Shown here one piece after another: positions 23,660 through 35,794 of a DNA stretch of 64,000 nucleotides. The stretch lies in contig CM054063.1 in assembly GCA_028641055.1 (NCBI GenBank), positions 50,469,827 through 50,533,826 on the forward strand, in the 5' to 3' direction. This DNA comes from Alopecurus myosuroides. Its lineage: Eukaryota > Streptophyta > Magnoliopsida > Poales > Poaceae. Below the pieces are notes generated by a model. The model made no database searches. It was not told where the DNA came from and saw only the letters and a program-made list of their open reading frames with translations. How positions within the stretch are numbered: position 1 is the first letter of the stretch; each line of letters begins with the position of its first letter. Position numbers and translations under genes: made by a program.

Positions 23660-25998
23660 AAATCATAGCTTGGAACTGTCGCGGGTTGGCTAATACCGCG
23701 GCAGTTCGCGCGCTTCTTGATGTTTTAAGGCGCTATAACCCCGAGGTGATGTTTTTGTCGGAGACCCACTTGGAAGTCTATCCGGCGGAGTGTCTAAGGA
23801 GAAGAATTCACATGGATTTCAAAATTGTTCAGCATGTTAGTGATCGTAGTGGAGGAATTATCATGTTTTGGAAAAAGGAGACAAAAATCACTCAAATATA
23901 TTCTCATCCGAACTACATCGACATTAGTATTGAAGAGGATATCAACAAGACTTGGAGGTTTACCGGCATGTACCGAGAAAGTAAATGGACAGAGAAACAC
24001 AAAACATGGGAGAGAATTTGCTCAATTCACCAACAGAACAGTCTACCGTGGCTAATTATGGGAGATCTCAATGAAATTCTCTATTCTTTCGAGAAGGAGG
24101 GGGGTAGGAAGAGGCCTCAAAAATATATGCAAGCGTTTCATGATACTCTTGATGCGTGTGATTTACATGACATGGGCTACGTTGGCAACACATTTACTTG
24201 GCACAAAGGTGACATGAGGGAAAGAATTGATAGAGCTCTGGCAAATCCGGCGTGGAGGCAGGTTCACTCCGACGCAGCCCTCCTGCATCTAGAGTATAAC
24301 CACTCGGACCACCGTCCAATTTTGCTTGATACCGAGTTTTATGTTGCAGATGCCAATCAACAAGGCTTTAAGCCATTATTATTCGAAGCCAAATGGTTCA
24401 AGGAAGAAAACTTCAACAATATTGTCCAAGACGCCTGGTGAAAAGCCGGTGAACAGGGGGACCCGGTCGACGTACTTCAGAAGCTGAAATCCATGCATGC
24501 TGGGCTGCATGCATGGGACCGGTCAGTGCTGAGACAGCCCAAGAAGCGCTTGCATACGGCCCAACAGAATCTGGACAGGCTAATGCCCGGCCCTTTTATC
24601 GCCGGCGGTTGAGCAAGATAAATATGATATTGCAAAAGAAATAGAAACCTTGCTAGAACAAGAAGAAATTAAGTGGTGCCAGAGGTCTCGGGCTCATTGG
24701 ATTCAGAACGGTGACAGAAACACAAGTTTTTTCCACAAATTTGCTTCAGCCCGTAGAAAGAGAAACTATATAAAAAAGTTAAAAAACAGCCAAGGTGACT
24801 ACATAGAAGGTACGTCGGAGCTAAACCCCTTGGTTGTGAATTTTTTCTCTAACCTCTTCACTTCAGAAATTTTGGACATAGACCCAGGTTTCATTGAGAA
24901 AATTACTCTAAAGTGACTACAGAGATGAATGAAAGTCTGCTCAAAACTTTCTCGGCCGATGATGTGAAGAACGCGGTTTTCAGTATTGGTGATTTAAAGG
25001 CCCCAGGCCCTGATGGCCTCCATGCTATATTTTACAAAAAGTTTTGGCATCTCATTGGGGGAGATATTACTTCTGTTGTGCTACAAGCAATCAATAACAC
25101 GGTGATCCCGCAAGGTTGGAATGATACAGTGCTGGTCCTCCTTCCTAAAACTGAAAGCCCTGAGGAGGTATCACAGTTTCGGCATATTTCTTTGTGCAAT
25201 GTGGCATACAAGATCATTTCAAAAATGCTGGCAGCGAGACTAAAGGTGATTTTGCCAGAAATTATATCTCCCACTCAAAGTGCCTTCATTCCTGGAAGAC
25301 TAATTACTGATAATGTGCTTGTGGCCTATGAGTGTATCCATAAAATAAAAAGCAAGAAGAAAGGGAAAGCGGGAATATGTGAGGTTAAATTGGATATGCA
25401 TAAGGCATATGATAGAGTGGAGTGGAATTTTCTCAGAAGTATGTTGTTACAATTTGGGTTTCATCCGCAGTGGGTTGAGCTTGTCATGTCTTGTGTTACA
25501 TTGGTTTCTTATTCGGTCAGATTTAACTCTCAGATGACAGAAGGATTTATTCCAACGAGAGGGATTAGACAAGGAGATCCATTATCCCCCTATCTTTTTT
25601 TATTGTGTGCAGAAGGGTTATCAAGTTGCTTGTTGCAAGAAGAGGAGATTGGTGCCATTGAAGGGATTAAGGTGTGCAGAAATGCACCATCGGTTTCACA
25701 CCTTCTATTTGCTGATGATTCCTTAATTCTCTTAAAAGCAAATTTGAACAATGCAATCTCATTACAACAGATCCTTGATACTTATTGTGCAAATTCTGGT
25801 CAACTCATTAGTGGAGCCAAATCAAGTATATTCTTTAGCCCCAACACATATATTACTACAAGAGAAGAGATGTGCAATATCCTTCACATTGACAATGAAG
25901 CCCTTTCGAAAAAATACCTAGGTCTCCCTGCTCTTGTGGGAGCCGATAGAAGTGATTGCTTCATGCACTTGGTGGAGAGAATCCTTCAGAGAATTAAG
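23656..25998 (+). pseudogene. LINE ORF2, endonuclease and first part of reverse transcriptase
   Basis: It starts MKIIAWNCRGL, the typical beginning of the APE endonuclease. The domain shows the SETHLE motif (23758-23775), MGDLNEI (24058-24078) and HSDHRP (24301-24318), so catalytic Asn, Glu, Asp and His residues are visible. It is broken by a stop at 24439-24441 and another near 24612, and the frame changes before 24650. The reverse transcriptase part begins near 24913 with LKAPGPDG, RGIRQGDPLSPYLF and FADDS (25708-25722), the catalytic motif. The frame is then cut at 25998 by the gypsy insertion. With these stops it is inactive. Confidence 0.88.
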
Positions 25999-26539
25999 TG
26001 TCGGATATATACTGAATAGGGGTATATCAGATGGTAGTCAAAAGTGCCGGATTACCAGGGTGGCCCAACTGGTAGTGGGCTATGGTCCATTGGGCGGCCC
26101 AGTAAGCTGACGCGCAGAAGCCGGATTCTAGAAGGACCCGGATCACGGCCCACGTGATCTGACTTGGAGGTGAAGGCGGATTCCTTACTTTTCAAGTTAG
26201 AAGTTACCGTAGTCTTCTAGGTTTCCTACTCTGTATGCCCTAATCCGGCTATTATATAAAGCCGGACGGGAGATAAGATAACTAGACACGAAGCTACAGG
26301 CTAACTCGCCGGGAAGTTGATCCTCAGCGAATAGCTAAACAGAATCTCACATTGTAATTGTATACACAGGCTTTAGTCCTGATTAGTGAGTTTGCAGGAG
26401 TAGGAACGCCGTATCGTTACGACGTACCGAACCTGGGTAAATCCTGTGTCTTTGTCTTCAACGCGATCCCGTTTCCCCACGTCTCTACCCGTAGTCTCAT
26501 GGCACCCCCTTCTATGAAAACTACTACGATGTCTCGACA
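25999..26539 (+). mobile_element. 5' LTR of the truncated gypsy element
   Basis: 541 bp, TGTCGGATAT...GTCTCGACA, with TGTCG/CGACA terminal inverted bases. A TATATAAAGCCGG box at about 26253-26265 is a likely promoter. A primer-binding site follows. Confidence 0.82.
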
Positions 26540-26540
26540 G

Positions 26541-26558
26541 TTGGCGCCAACCGTGGGG
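26541..26558 (+). other. Primer-binding site of the gypsy element
   Basis: TTGGCGCCAACCGTGGGG follows the LTR end after one base. TTGGCGCC-type sites are common in plant Ty3/gypsy elements. Confidence 0.75.
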
Positions 26559-28793
26559 CAAACGACGTCAGGCGTTAAGTTTCGATCTAGGATACTCGGC
26601 GGAATCGGTAGTTCCATAACTGTCGGAAGCCTGGAGTTCGACGAGGACGTCGGACGCTTCCTCGATAACGGATCCTACATACCGGCGCAAAATCATCTGG
26701 TAAGTGCCTGCGTGTTACCGATCGGATCTGCTAATATCTTTATCGGACTAACTGCAGAGGCCATGGGGTTTTCCGGTGGAAGCAAATTTATCCCACCCGC
26801 CCTATACCCAGTCGAAGATGACTATGATACCGGATTTTGCTCAGATCGCCGACACGAAAGTGATACACACTTTATCGGTATGGTGCAATCCGAGGTCGCC
26901 GAAAACACGGACGACGGAAATCCCGTACAGGAGGCAGAAAGCATCAAACCCACTACAGAGGTGGAAGATCCGACACCCACCAATACGGCGACGAACTCGG
27001 AAGCTGACTCCGTGCTAGCCACCATTGAGGCGAGATTAGTGTCAGAAACCGGATCAGATGATTTTGATTCCGAAGACGAAGACGTGGACGCCTTCGAAAG
27101 AAATGTTAAATCTTTTCAAGAGGGATTCCATGAAGTACTAATGGAGAAACCGGCTGAAAACACGGACGCCGGCAGTAAGGAAAGCCCTAAAACCCCTCCG
27201 CCAGAGGAAGAGAGAGAAGATGGAGAAACTTCTCCGATATTTCCCAACGTCAAGGAATTGACAGAGGATGAACCTGCTAAAAAACCTCCCTCTTCCAAGA
27301 AAAAGCACAAGACCGCTAAAAAACTCCAATACAAGCTCCGGAAGAAGAAATTGGCTGATCCAGCTGATGAAAACCCGGAAGTAGGAGATGCAAGCAGAAT
27401 AAAACTTGCAGATAAGAAAACAAAAGAAATCCTTGCTCCGCCAATGACAGAGCAAGAAGAACAGGAATTGTTACAAACACCAGTGGGTTTGCATGAGCCC
27501 CCTGAAGTGCTAGAGGCCAGGAGACAAGCTCTCCAACGGCAACAGCAACATCTATTCAGAACTCGTGAACACCTCCAAAAAACCCAGGATGACATCAAGC
27601 TCATGAAGGAAGAAATCGAGGAGTACGAGAGAAAGAATAGATCTGGCATTAAACCTACAAGGTTACCCGGAATCGTAAGACCGGAAGTACTGTCGCCAAA
27701 AGAAAGGTTTCACAACCCATCTTGGCAAAAGCAGGTAAACGGCAAAGATGCCAGGGGCGAACCAATATACAAAACCGCAGCAGAAAACGCGGAAGCAGCG
27801 TTTGCCATCCTCAACAATGACATGTACTCCAACGGTGAAAAACTCCAAGGGGTGTATGCTTTCCTAGGAAAGCATTGCAACAACAACAGCGGGCCCAAGA
27901 GCGATCAGGGAAGTTGCACGACGACTCTGCCCTATGCAAAACAGCTACTTGTGCCGCTGGAGCACCTGGACCGGAAGAACCTGGAGATTCCGACAATTCA
28001 AAGGATAAAAAAGCGGATCCAAGGAAAGATAAGAAAAATCCCGACAATAGGGATGAAGCGTCTAGAACTGGATCCCATCTCCCGAAAGGTGGACGCAAAC
28101 CCCACGATCGGGAAGAAAAACACCGGAATGATGGCAAAGCAATGCCACCTCCGAGACACCCTGCTGAAAAAGCCGGAAGACATGATGTACCTCACAGGCG
28201 TGAGAGATCTCGGACACCTCCCAAGGATAAAGAAAGGCACAGGAGTAGAACTCCGCCTCATCCAAAAGGGCGTGATCTTGAAAGAAATAGAAACCATCCC
28301 AGAAAAGCGCGTCCGCGCAACAACGGAAAAGAAAGGAGCGGATCCCCTTCTGTCCATTCAGCCGGTAGATATTCCGCGCACATAGATAGAGCGGAAAAGG
28401 ATGATCTATACTTTGGACCTAAGTGTTTCACCGATAGGATCCGAAGGATAACCCTGCATTCTGGCTTTGCCAAGGTCGGTCCAACGTACCAGAAATACAC
28501 CGGCAGTACAAACCCGGATACCTGGCTCTCAGACTACTACACAACCGTCCAGATTAACAATGGGACAGACCTGGAAGCTGTAAAGTTTCTTCCCCTAATG
28601 TTACTGGATGGAGCCAGAGATTGGATCAATGGATTGCCATCAAGAACTGTCGACAGCTGGGATGATATGGCTCGAGTATTTACTCAGCACTTCCGGGGAA
28701 CTTACAAATGCCCGAATAGCATCAACCAGCTAAACCGTTGCACCCAATTCGAGGATGAATCATACGTGGATTTCATCTCCAGATGGACTGCAA
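26559..28793 (+). pseudogene. Gypsy gag polyprotein, frameshifted and truncated
   Basis: An open frame runs from inside the LTR to 28385. It encodes an acidic region, then Lys-rich and coiled-coil-like stretches (EARRQALQRQQQHLF-like, 27505-27550). Comparison with the related copy at the right end of the window shows that one A was lost near 27868-27872. The true frame continues in the ORF 27875-28793, through an Arg/Pro-rich stretch to a retrotransposon gag domain (WLSDYYTTVQIN..., 28520 onward). The protein would be the particle-forming Gag. Its last residues run into the LINE sequence at 28794. Confidence 0.8.
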
Positions 28794-30603
28794 GCACTTG
28801 GTGGAGAGAATCCTTCAGAGAATTAAGGGCTGGAAGGAAAAGCTTCTGTCCATTGGTGGAAAGGAGATATTACTGAAAGCAGTTGCACAGGCAATTCCTT
28901 ATTATGCCATGTCAGTTTTCCTATTGCCCAAGAAGGTTCGTCAAAAAATTACTGATGTTATCTCTCAATTTTGGTGGGGGATGATGATCAAGGCAAAAAA
29001 ATGCATTGGTATGCATGGTGGAAGTTATGTTTTCCGAAAAGTGAGGGTGGAATGGGTTTAAGAGACTTTCACTCTTTTAATCTTGCTATGCTCGCAAAAC
29101 AAATATGGAGACTTATTGATAACCCGGATTCTTTATGTGCTCAAATATTAAAGGCAAAGTATTAGCCTTCGGGAGACATCTTGCAAGCAGGTCCGAAAGC
29201 TGGGTCATCATTTACTTGGCAGAGCCTAGTGGCAGGGATTGAAACTTTTAAAAGAGGTTACATTTGGTGGGTGGGTACTGGAGAAGCAATCAACATTTGG
29301 AAAGATCCATGGATTCCGGGAAGTGCTAACAAGGAGAGTTGTAACTCAACATGGCTCTTGAATTCTCACTAAAGTCAGTGAGCTTATTGATCCGGTTACT
29401 GGCCAATGGGATATGGATATTATCAACAACATATTTAATCAAATGGATTCGAACAGAATTTCTGAAATTCCTCTCAACACAAGTTCCATAGATGATTTTA
29501 TTGCTTGGCACGGAAATAGAAGTGGAAGGTTCTCTGTTCGCTCTGCATATCATATTGAGTGGCGACACCAATTTAGCGGACAAGCCCACGGGAACCTGAT
29601 CCAGAGGACAAGCATTCATAGCCCTATTTGGAAAATCTTGTGGAAATTAAATGTACCGGCCAAGATAAAAATCTTCTGCTGGCGGGTGATGCACAATATT
29701 ATCCCATTGAAGCATACGCTTGCAGCAAGACATATAGGAGAGAGTGATGTATGCCCTCTATGCAGTAATCACTCGGAGGACTCCCTTCACAAGATATTTA
29801 ATTGTCAAGGTGCCTCCAATATTTGGCACGCCCTGGGCTTATATAATACAATCAGAGATGCTATGCAACGACATCAAACGGGGGCGGAAGTCCTTGGGGT
29901 TTTACTACAGCAAGGTGGTCCCTTAACTGATTATCCGAATATAAACTTCCCTGAGATGGTGGCTACTACGGCCTGGTATATCTGGTGGAGGCGCCGCTGT
30001 ATCACCCATGGGGAAAAGACTCCACCAGCTTTTAAATGTGCATCATCGATTAGGGCAATTGTAGCCAATGCGGGGAGAAGCAAGTTGAACAGTTTAGTAC
30101 CTGACAAGAAAACATGGATGAAGCCTAAGTCTAATTTATTAAAGCTCAATGTTGATGCGGCATTCGATGAACCGTCATACTCAGGGGCAGCCGGGGCGAT
30201 TATCAGGGACAGGACTGGAGGTTTTGTGGCAGCCTCAATGACTTTTATTCCTAATATTCGATCGGCAGCAATGGCGGAAGCTCTTGCGATGAAATATGGA
30301 CTGGAGCTTGCCAACATCATCGGATGTAATGCTATTGAGGCTAAATCTGATTCCACCGAAGTGGTCCAATATTGTTCAGAAGGAGAACAAATATGGAATG
30401 ACGCAACATCGGTTTATGCGGATTGCTTCTTAGCTGCTGGACTTATAGGAAAAGTTGAATTTATGCATTGTAGTAGGGAGTGCAATTCTGTTGCCCACAT
30501 GCTAGCTAAGGAGGGTTTCACTAGTAAGTCATCTTGTAACTGGGTCGATGAACCCCCTAGATTAATCAGACAACCCCTCGTAGATGATGTAACTATCGTG
30601 TAA
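28794..30603 (+). pseudogene. LINE ORF2, RT C-terminal part, zf-RVT and RNase H domain
   Basis: The first 34 bases repeat the sequence before the gypsy insertion. The protein then continues through two frames (28783-29061, 28971-29165) with GLRDFHSFNLAMLAKQIWRL, typical of the region after the RT thumb. A stop at 29163 follows, then the open stretch 29413-30603. This last part has a zf-RVT motif (C-P-L-C ... H ... C, 29752-29800) and an RNase H-like domain starting at about 30136 (LLKLNVDAAFDE) and ending near 30560. The natural stop is at 30601-30603. The final two domains are intact; the parts before are broken. Confidence 0.88.
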
Positions 30604-30728
30604 ACTCTTCAGCAGCAAGCTTTTTTACGCACTCTTTTCCTTACCAGGGTACCCAATGGGGACTGGAAGGTTTTTAATGAGGCGGACTTGCTTGCTTAAT
30701 ATAGTGGTCTTTAATTTAAAAAAAAAAA
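30604..30728 (+). other. LINE 3' UTR and A-tail
   Basis: A short untranslated region ending in an A-run (30717-30728) is followed directly by the 3' copy of the target duplication. This is the signature of target-primed reverse transcription. Confidence 0.85.
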
Positions 30729-30743
30729 CTTAGCTATATAGGA

Positions 30744-31362
30744 TATAGGATACTGCCTAGGCCGCCCTTTCGTCAAAAAAAACTTCACTTTCGCCACGCA
30801 ACAGAAATGGAATAGTTGTCTAAAACGAGGAGAAGCGTAAAACCTCATTACGTTAATGTCACGTTTAGGGACATTCTACTCTCCTAGCTTCACGAGTGGT
30901 GTTCGTGGCTTCCAAATTCCGATGTCCGCCACCGCGGGGACCTCTACAAGCCGCATCCGCCACCGGAACTGCTCTCTGACATGCGCAGGCACAGGCTCAA
31001 GCCCGCGACGACGGCGGCAGGGTGTCCGAGGCGCACAACGCACTAGTCTAGATGTAGCTGAGAGACGGCGCCATGCCGAGCGCGGCCACGCACCGCGTCC
31101 TAGCCGACGGGTGCTGCAGAGCCTGGGACTTCGCGCTGGGCCGGTCTGTGGGTCCTCAACGCCAAGCCAGGGAGAGGGCATCGCCCTCTGGCGCACACCT
31201 TGAGGTACCTGGCGAGAGGGCTAGGCAAAAACGCAACGCTGACCATGCCTGCTTCGTGTTGGAGAAGATGGTGGTGAATGGGGACTGGGGCGTGGATCGG
31301 TGGATGGATGGTGAAGGGTGGCTGTCTCTCTTGCTGCGTGCGATTACAGCGGAGGTGCAAGT
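30744..31362. other. Unassigned GC-rich sequence
   Basis: This is the continuation of the DNA in which the LINE landed. Several overlapping ORFs on both strands reflect the GC content (30950-31230). None shows a recognisable domain. It could hold a degraded gene fragment. Confidence 0.3.
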
Positions 31363-31673
31363 TGTTACACGCAATAGCAAAACAATAATGAAATTAAGCA
31401 AGATCGAAACAACGGGGACACGAGATTTTAACATGGAAACTCTCCCAACAAGGAAGAGAAAAAACCACGGGCGCCAGCCAGCAATACTTCACTATTTCGG
31501 GTGAGATTACAAACGCGATGGGATTTACAATATGTGGCTTATCCCGTGCGGTGGCTTACAAGAGGTATATAAAGGCGGTCCTGACCTAACTAAGCCTCCG
31601 GCGACAGGTCTCGCGTAGTGGAGGCCAAACTTTTCTTTATATTCATATGAATTTGGATCACCACAAAATAACA
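31363..31673 (-). mobile_element. 3' LTR of the older Copia element
   Basis: 311 bp; plus-strand ends TGTTACACG...AAATAACA, minus-strand start TGTTATTTTGTGG. The minus strand before it reads CAAGGTGGAG, the polypurine tract. Confidence 0.8.
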
Positions 31674-31685
31674 CTCCACCTTGAG
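31674..31685 (-). other. Polypurine tract of the older Copia element
   Basis: The minus strand reads TCTCAAGGTGGAG before the LTR start TGTTATTTTG. This is the usual Copia pattern. Confidence 0.7.
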
Positions 31686-31769
31686 ACAAATTCCTTCTTG
31701 TAGCATAAACGAAATCTTCACCCTGAAACAAACAAAGAAAACAACTTCGACGCCAAATAGCCTCTTGGC

Positions 31770-34690
31770 CTAAACAGTGATACCAACTAAGTTTGAGCTC
31801 TCAAACTTAGCAACAGGAACTGGCTTTGTCATCATATCAGCAGGATTATCATGCGTACTAATCTTGCATACCTTCAGCTTACCTTGTGCAACAACATCAC
31901 GCATATAATGGTACTTGACGTCAATGTGCTTTGTTCTCTCATGGAACATCTGATCCTTAGTAAGGTAAATAGCACTCTGACTGTCACAAAATAGGTTAAT
32001 GCAAGTATCATCTCCGCAAAGCTCAGCAAACAGACCTTTCAACCAAACTGACTCTTTGCATGCTTCAGCAATAGCCATGTACTCAGCCTCAGTAGTAGAT
32101 TGTGCAACAACACCCTGCAAGCCTTCCAGCTAACAGCATATCCACTAACTGTAAACACATAACCTGTGATGGATCTCCTCTTATCCAAATCGGCAGCAAA
32201 ATCTGAATCCACGTAGCCTGCGAGTCCCTCACCAGTCTTGCCAAACTTCAAGCAAGGTTTGGATGTGCCGCGAAGGTACCTGAAAATCCACTGAACAGCT
32301 TTCCAATTTTCTTTACCAGGATTAGCCATGTATCGACTGACCAAACTCATAGCATAAGACAAATCAGGTCGAGAACACATCATGGCATACATTAAGGAAC
32401 CAACAGCACTAGAATAGGGAACTCGTGACATGTACTCAATATCTTTGTCAGTAGTAGGACATTGCAATGCTGACAACTTGAAGTGTGAAGCAATAGGAGT
32501 ATTAACAGACTTTGCATCATGCATATTAAAATGATAAAGACCTTTCTTAATGTAATTCTCCTGACTAGAAAATAACAATCTAGATTTTCTGTCTCTTGAA
32601 ATTTCCATACCTAGAATTTTCTTAGCAGGACCAAGATGCTTCATCTCAAACTCACTACTCAATTGTTTCTTCAATGTAGTGATTTCTTTCATGCTCTTGG
32701 CAGCAATTAACATATCATCAACATATAGCAACAGGTATATAGGCGATTCATCAAAAATTTAATGTACACATAGCTATCATATTCAGACCTCTTAAAGTCA
32801 TGTGACATCATAAAAGAATCAAAAAATTTATACCACTGTCGAGTATACTATTTCAAACCGTAAAGGGACTTCTTTAGCTTGCACACGAAATCCTCCTTAC
32901 GAGGCACTATGAACCCTTCAGGTTGGTCCATGTATATCTCCTCCTCAAGTTCTCCATGCAAAAACGCAGTCTTCACATCTAACTGCTCAAGGTCAAGATC
33001 ATGCATAGCAACAATACTAAATAAAGTACAAATAGAACTATGCTTGACAACTGGGGAGAACACATCATTATAATCCACTCCTGGAACATGGCTGAAACCT
33101 TTTGCTACTAACCTTGCCTTAAATCTTGGAGGCTCACTAGAAGATAAATCCTCATTTCTCTTGAAGATCCACTTACAGCGGACGTCCTTCTTTTGTTTAG
33201 GCAAGCGCACAACATCCCATGTGCCATTCTTCTCAAGTGATTGCATCTCCTCGTGCATTGCACCAATCCACTTGTCACGATCAACCGAAGCAATAGCTTC
33301 ATTGTATGTAGTCGGTTCAGCATCATTCTCCACCTGTTCTGCACAACTTGGAGCAAAATAAACAACATCACATTCCTCAATTAAACGAGTACGAGTTCCT
33401 TTATTCCTCTTCTCTCTGTGCTCTGCAATAGACAAATTTCTTGCTGCACAATAGGAGGTGAGGGTGGCACAATATCCTCCCCATCAATTTCAGTTTCCTC
33501 CTCGTCCAGGTGTTCTAGCTCCACTTGCAAACGAACTCGTGGTTCGTCCTCGTCAGAAGAATCTAGCACAACATTAGTCGACAAACTGTCCTCATACATA
33601 ACAGATTCATTAAACACAACACTCCTGCTAAAGAAAGTCTTTTTGGTTTCCAGGTTCCACAACTTATATCCTTTTACTCTAGAACCATAACCAAGAAATA
33701 AGCACTTAACAGCTCTAGGCTCTAACTTTCCATTATCAACATGAGCATAGACAGTGCAACCAAAAACTTTCAGTTGTGAATAATCAGCTGACTCACCAGA
33801 CCATACCTCAATAGGATTTTTCTTGACAAGAGAGATGGACGGTGACCTTTTGATCAAGTAGCAGGCAGTGTTGGCAGCCTCAGCCCAAAAACACTTATTC
33901 ATGCGGGCGTTGGACAACATGCAGCGAGCTTTGGAGATGATCGTCATGTTCATCCGCTCGGCTACACCATTCTGCTGAGGTGTGTACGGGATGGTGTGAT
34001 GCCTGACAATGCCTTCCTGCACACAATAATCATCAAAAGCATACGAACAAAATTTGCCACCATTGTCAGTACGAAGCAACTTCACCTTTCTCTCAGTTTG
34101 TTTTTCAATCATAACTTTCCACTCTTTAAAAGCAACAAAAGTATCATCCTTAGTTTTCAGGAAATAAGGCCAAACTCTTCTAGAGTAATCATCAATGATA
34201 GTAAGCATATAACGAGCACCACCATAAGAGGGCTTACGTGAAGGCCCCCACAAATCAGCATGTACATAATCCAATGTACCTTTAGTGGTATGAACGGAAG
34301 CATTGAACTTAACTCTCTTATGCTTACCAAACACGCAGTGTTCATAGAACGACAGCTTACTCATATTGCAGTTCTTCAGAAGTTCTCTCTTCACCAATTC
34401 TGCCATACCATGTTCACTCATGTGTCCAAGTCGCTTATGGAAAAGGTTAGTTGTACTTGGATCATCATTAGTAATAACAGCAGCAGTACCAGGCAAAGTG
34501 CTACCTCTAAGGATATATAACTTGGCAGAATTCATATCACCAATCATAACAATAAGAGAACCTTTTGATACCTTGAGGCGTTTATCCCCTCCGGCATACT
34601 TGTACCCGTCACAATCAATAGTACTCAACAAGATCAAATTTCTCGCCATGGATGGTATGTGCTTCACTCCTGTCAATGTGCGTATCATCC
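31770..34690 (-). pseudogene. Copia pol: integrase, reverse transcriptase, RNase H (broken)
   Basis: From right to left on the minus strand: the GAG_pre-integrase-like HKRLGHMSEHG motif (about 34420), an integrase core with LRTDNGGKF and YTPQQNGVAER (34068-33950), a linker, reverse transcriptase starting with KWIFKRN (about 33170) and containing LDVKTAFLHGELEEEIYM, a YVDD motif at 32731-32710, and RNase H with STTEAEYMA (about 32090) and LFCDSQSA (about 31985). The natural end is at 31770. Breaks are seen near 33400 (frame change), 32848 (stop) and 32100 (frame change). Most catalytic motifs are still readable, so decay is moderate. Confidence 0.9.
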
Positions 34691-35762
34691 CACCATGGAT
34701 CTTGATCTAAACAGATCCAACACCAACAATGTGACATTTGTTGTCGTTTCCCACACGCACAAAATCTCCAGTCTGCACAGCCTCATAAGAACTAAAAAAA
34801 TCTTTGTTACAACAAATATGAAACGAACAAGCTGTATCAAGAATCCACTCATCATCACGGGTAACACATGCAGCAAAAACACCTAAGCATTCACCATCCG
34901 AACTATTATCACCAGCAACAACAGCAACCTTACCAGTACCATTACCATTACCGTCAGATTTATTTTTCGGTTGGTATGTGTCGTTCCTTTTCTCCTTGTT
35001 CTGCACCTTCTAGCAATCCTCAATGGTGTGATTGGTTTTCTTACAGTACCTGAAGAACTTGTCTCGTCATTTGGACTTTGAACGGTCTCTGCCCTTATCT
35101 TTGTTGCTGTTGTAGTTGTTGTCTCGCTGCTCAGGCCTGCCTCGTACCTGCAATGCATCGCCTTTGGAGGACGACGTGTTAGACTGCACCATAACTTTCA
35201 TCTTTTCCCTGGTCTGCAGGGCCTCACAAACTTCCGCGAGGGTTAGTTCATTGTGGCTTAATAGTATGGTATCCCGCAGGTTTGTAAAAGAACTAGGCAG
35301 CGAACATAACAACAGAAGAGCTAAATCTTCATCCTCATATTTTACCTCCATCGACACTAGGTCGGACACGATCTCCTTAAAGATCGAAAAGCGATTCATC
35401 ACAGAACCACCATCTTGCATCTTGAGCGAGAACAACTTCATCTTAACATGCATCTTGCTAGTTAGATCTTTTGACATGCAGATCGATTCCAGCTTGAGCC
35501 ACAACGCTGCCACGGATTTCTCCTGCAACACCTCCTGCAAGATATCATTAGATAGATGAAGTTGAATCAACAACAGAGCCTTACGATCTTTGCGCTTCTC
35601 CTCAGGAGTCCACTCCCTCGCTTCCTTATCCCCGAAAGCATCCAGCGCCTCATCAAGATCCGATGATTGCGACAGAACCGCACGCATCTTTACTTGCCAC
35701 AGAGAAAACCTCGTCTTGTAGTCCAGCAACGGTAGATCAAACTTCATCGATGTCATCGCCAA
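34691..35762 (-). pseudogene. Copia gag, zinc knuckle and protease start (broken)
   Basis: The ORF 35762-35067 starts MAMTSMKFDLPLLDYK and has the features of the UBN2/gag family of plant Copia elements: a WxxW-type start, a central LLCSLPSSF motif and a Lys/Arg-rich end. Next follows a CCHC-like knuckle whose first Cys appears replaced, with stops on both sides (about 35066 and 35010). The protease part has WILDTACSFHIC, the D-T-A/G active site (about 34850). It ends in a stop near 34707, just before the integrase frame. Confidence 0.85.
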
Positions 35763-35780
35763 TCCCTAATCTGAAACAGG

Positions 35781-35793
35781 GCTCTAATACCAC
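35781..35793 (-). other. Primer-binding site of the older Copia element
   Basis: The minus strand reads TGGTATTAGAGC next to the LTR. This is the tRNA-Met-type site with one change (TATT for TATC). Confidence 0.8.
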
Positions 35794-35794
35794 T

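Larger units (their letters stand above)
25999..28793 (+). mobile_element. Truncated Ty3/gypsy insertion: 5' LTR, PBS and gag only
   Basis: The insert begins exactly with an LTR (TGTCGGATAT...) and ends inside the gag domain at 28793. It has no pol and no 3' LTR. It is flanked by a 34-bp direct duplication of LINE sequence (25965-25998 and 28794-28827) instead of the usual 5 bp. A related gag lies at 62745-64000. Confidence 0.85.
13728..30743 (+). mobile_element. L1-type LINE, full length, interrupted twice
   Basis: The element runs from 13744 to an A-run at 30717-30728. The flanks share a 16-bp target duplication with one mismatch (acttagttatatagga at 13728-13743, acttagctatatagga at 30728-30743). 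Without the two insertions it is about 5.8 kb: a 5' UTR, ORF1 (DUF4283-like plus zinc knuckle), and ORF2 (APE endonuclease, reverse transcriptase, zf-RVT, RNase H). This is the usual order of plant L1 elements. The insertions are a Copia element in the 5' UTR (13940-22336) and a gypsy fragment in the RT region (25999-28793). Premature stops make it inactive. Confidence 0.92.

Noticed and set aside
31073..31504. 143-residue ORF at the left edge of the older Copia element
   Set aside because: It runs from unassigned GC-rich DNA into the LTR, so it crosses an insertion border. No domain is seen.
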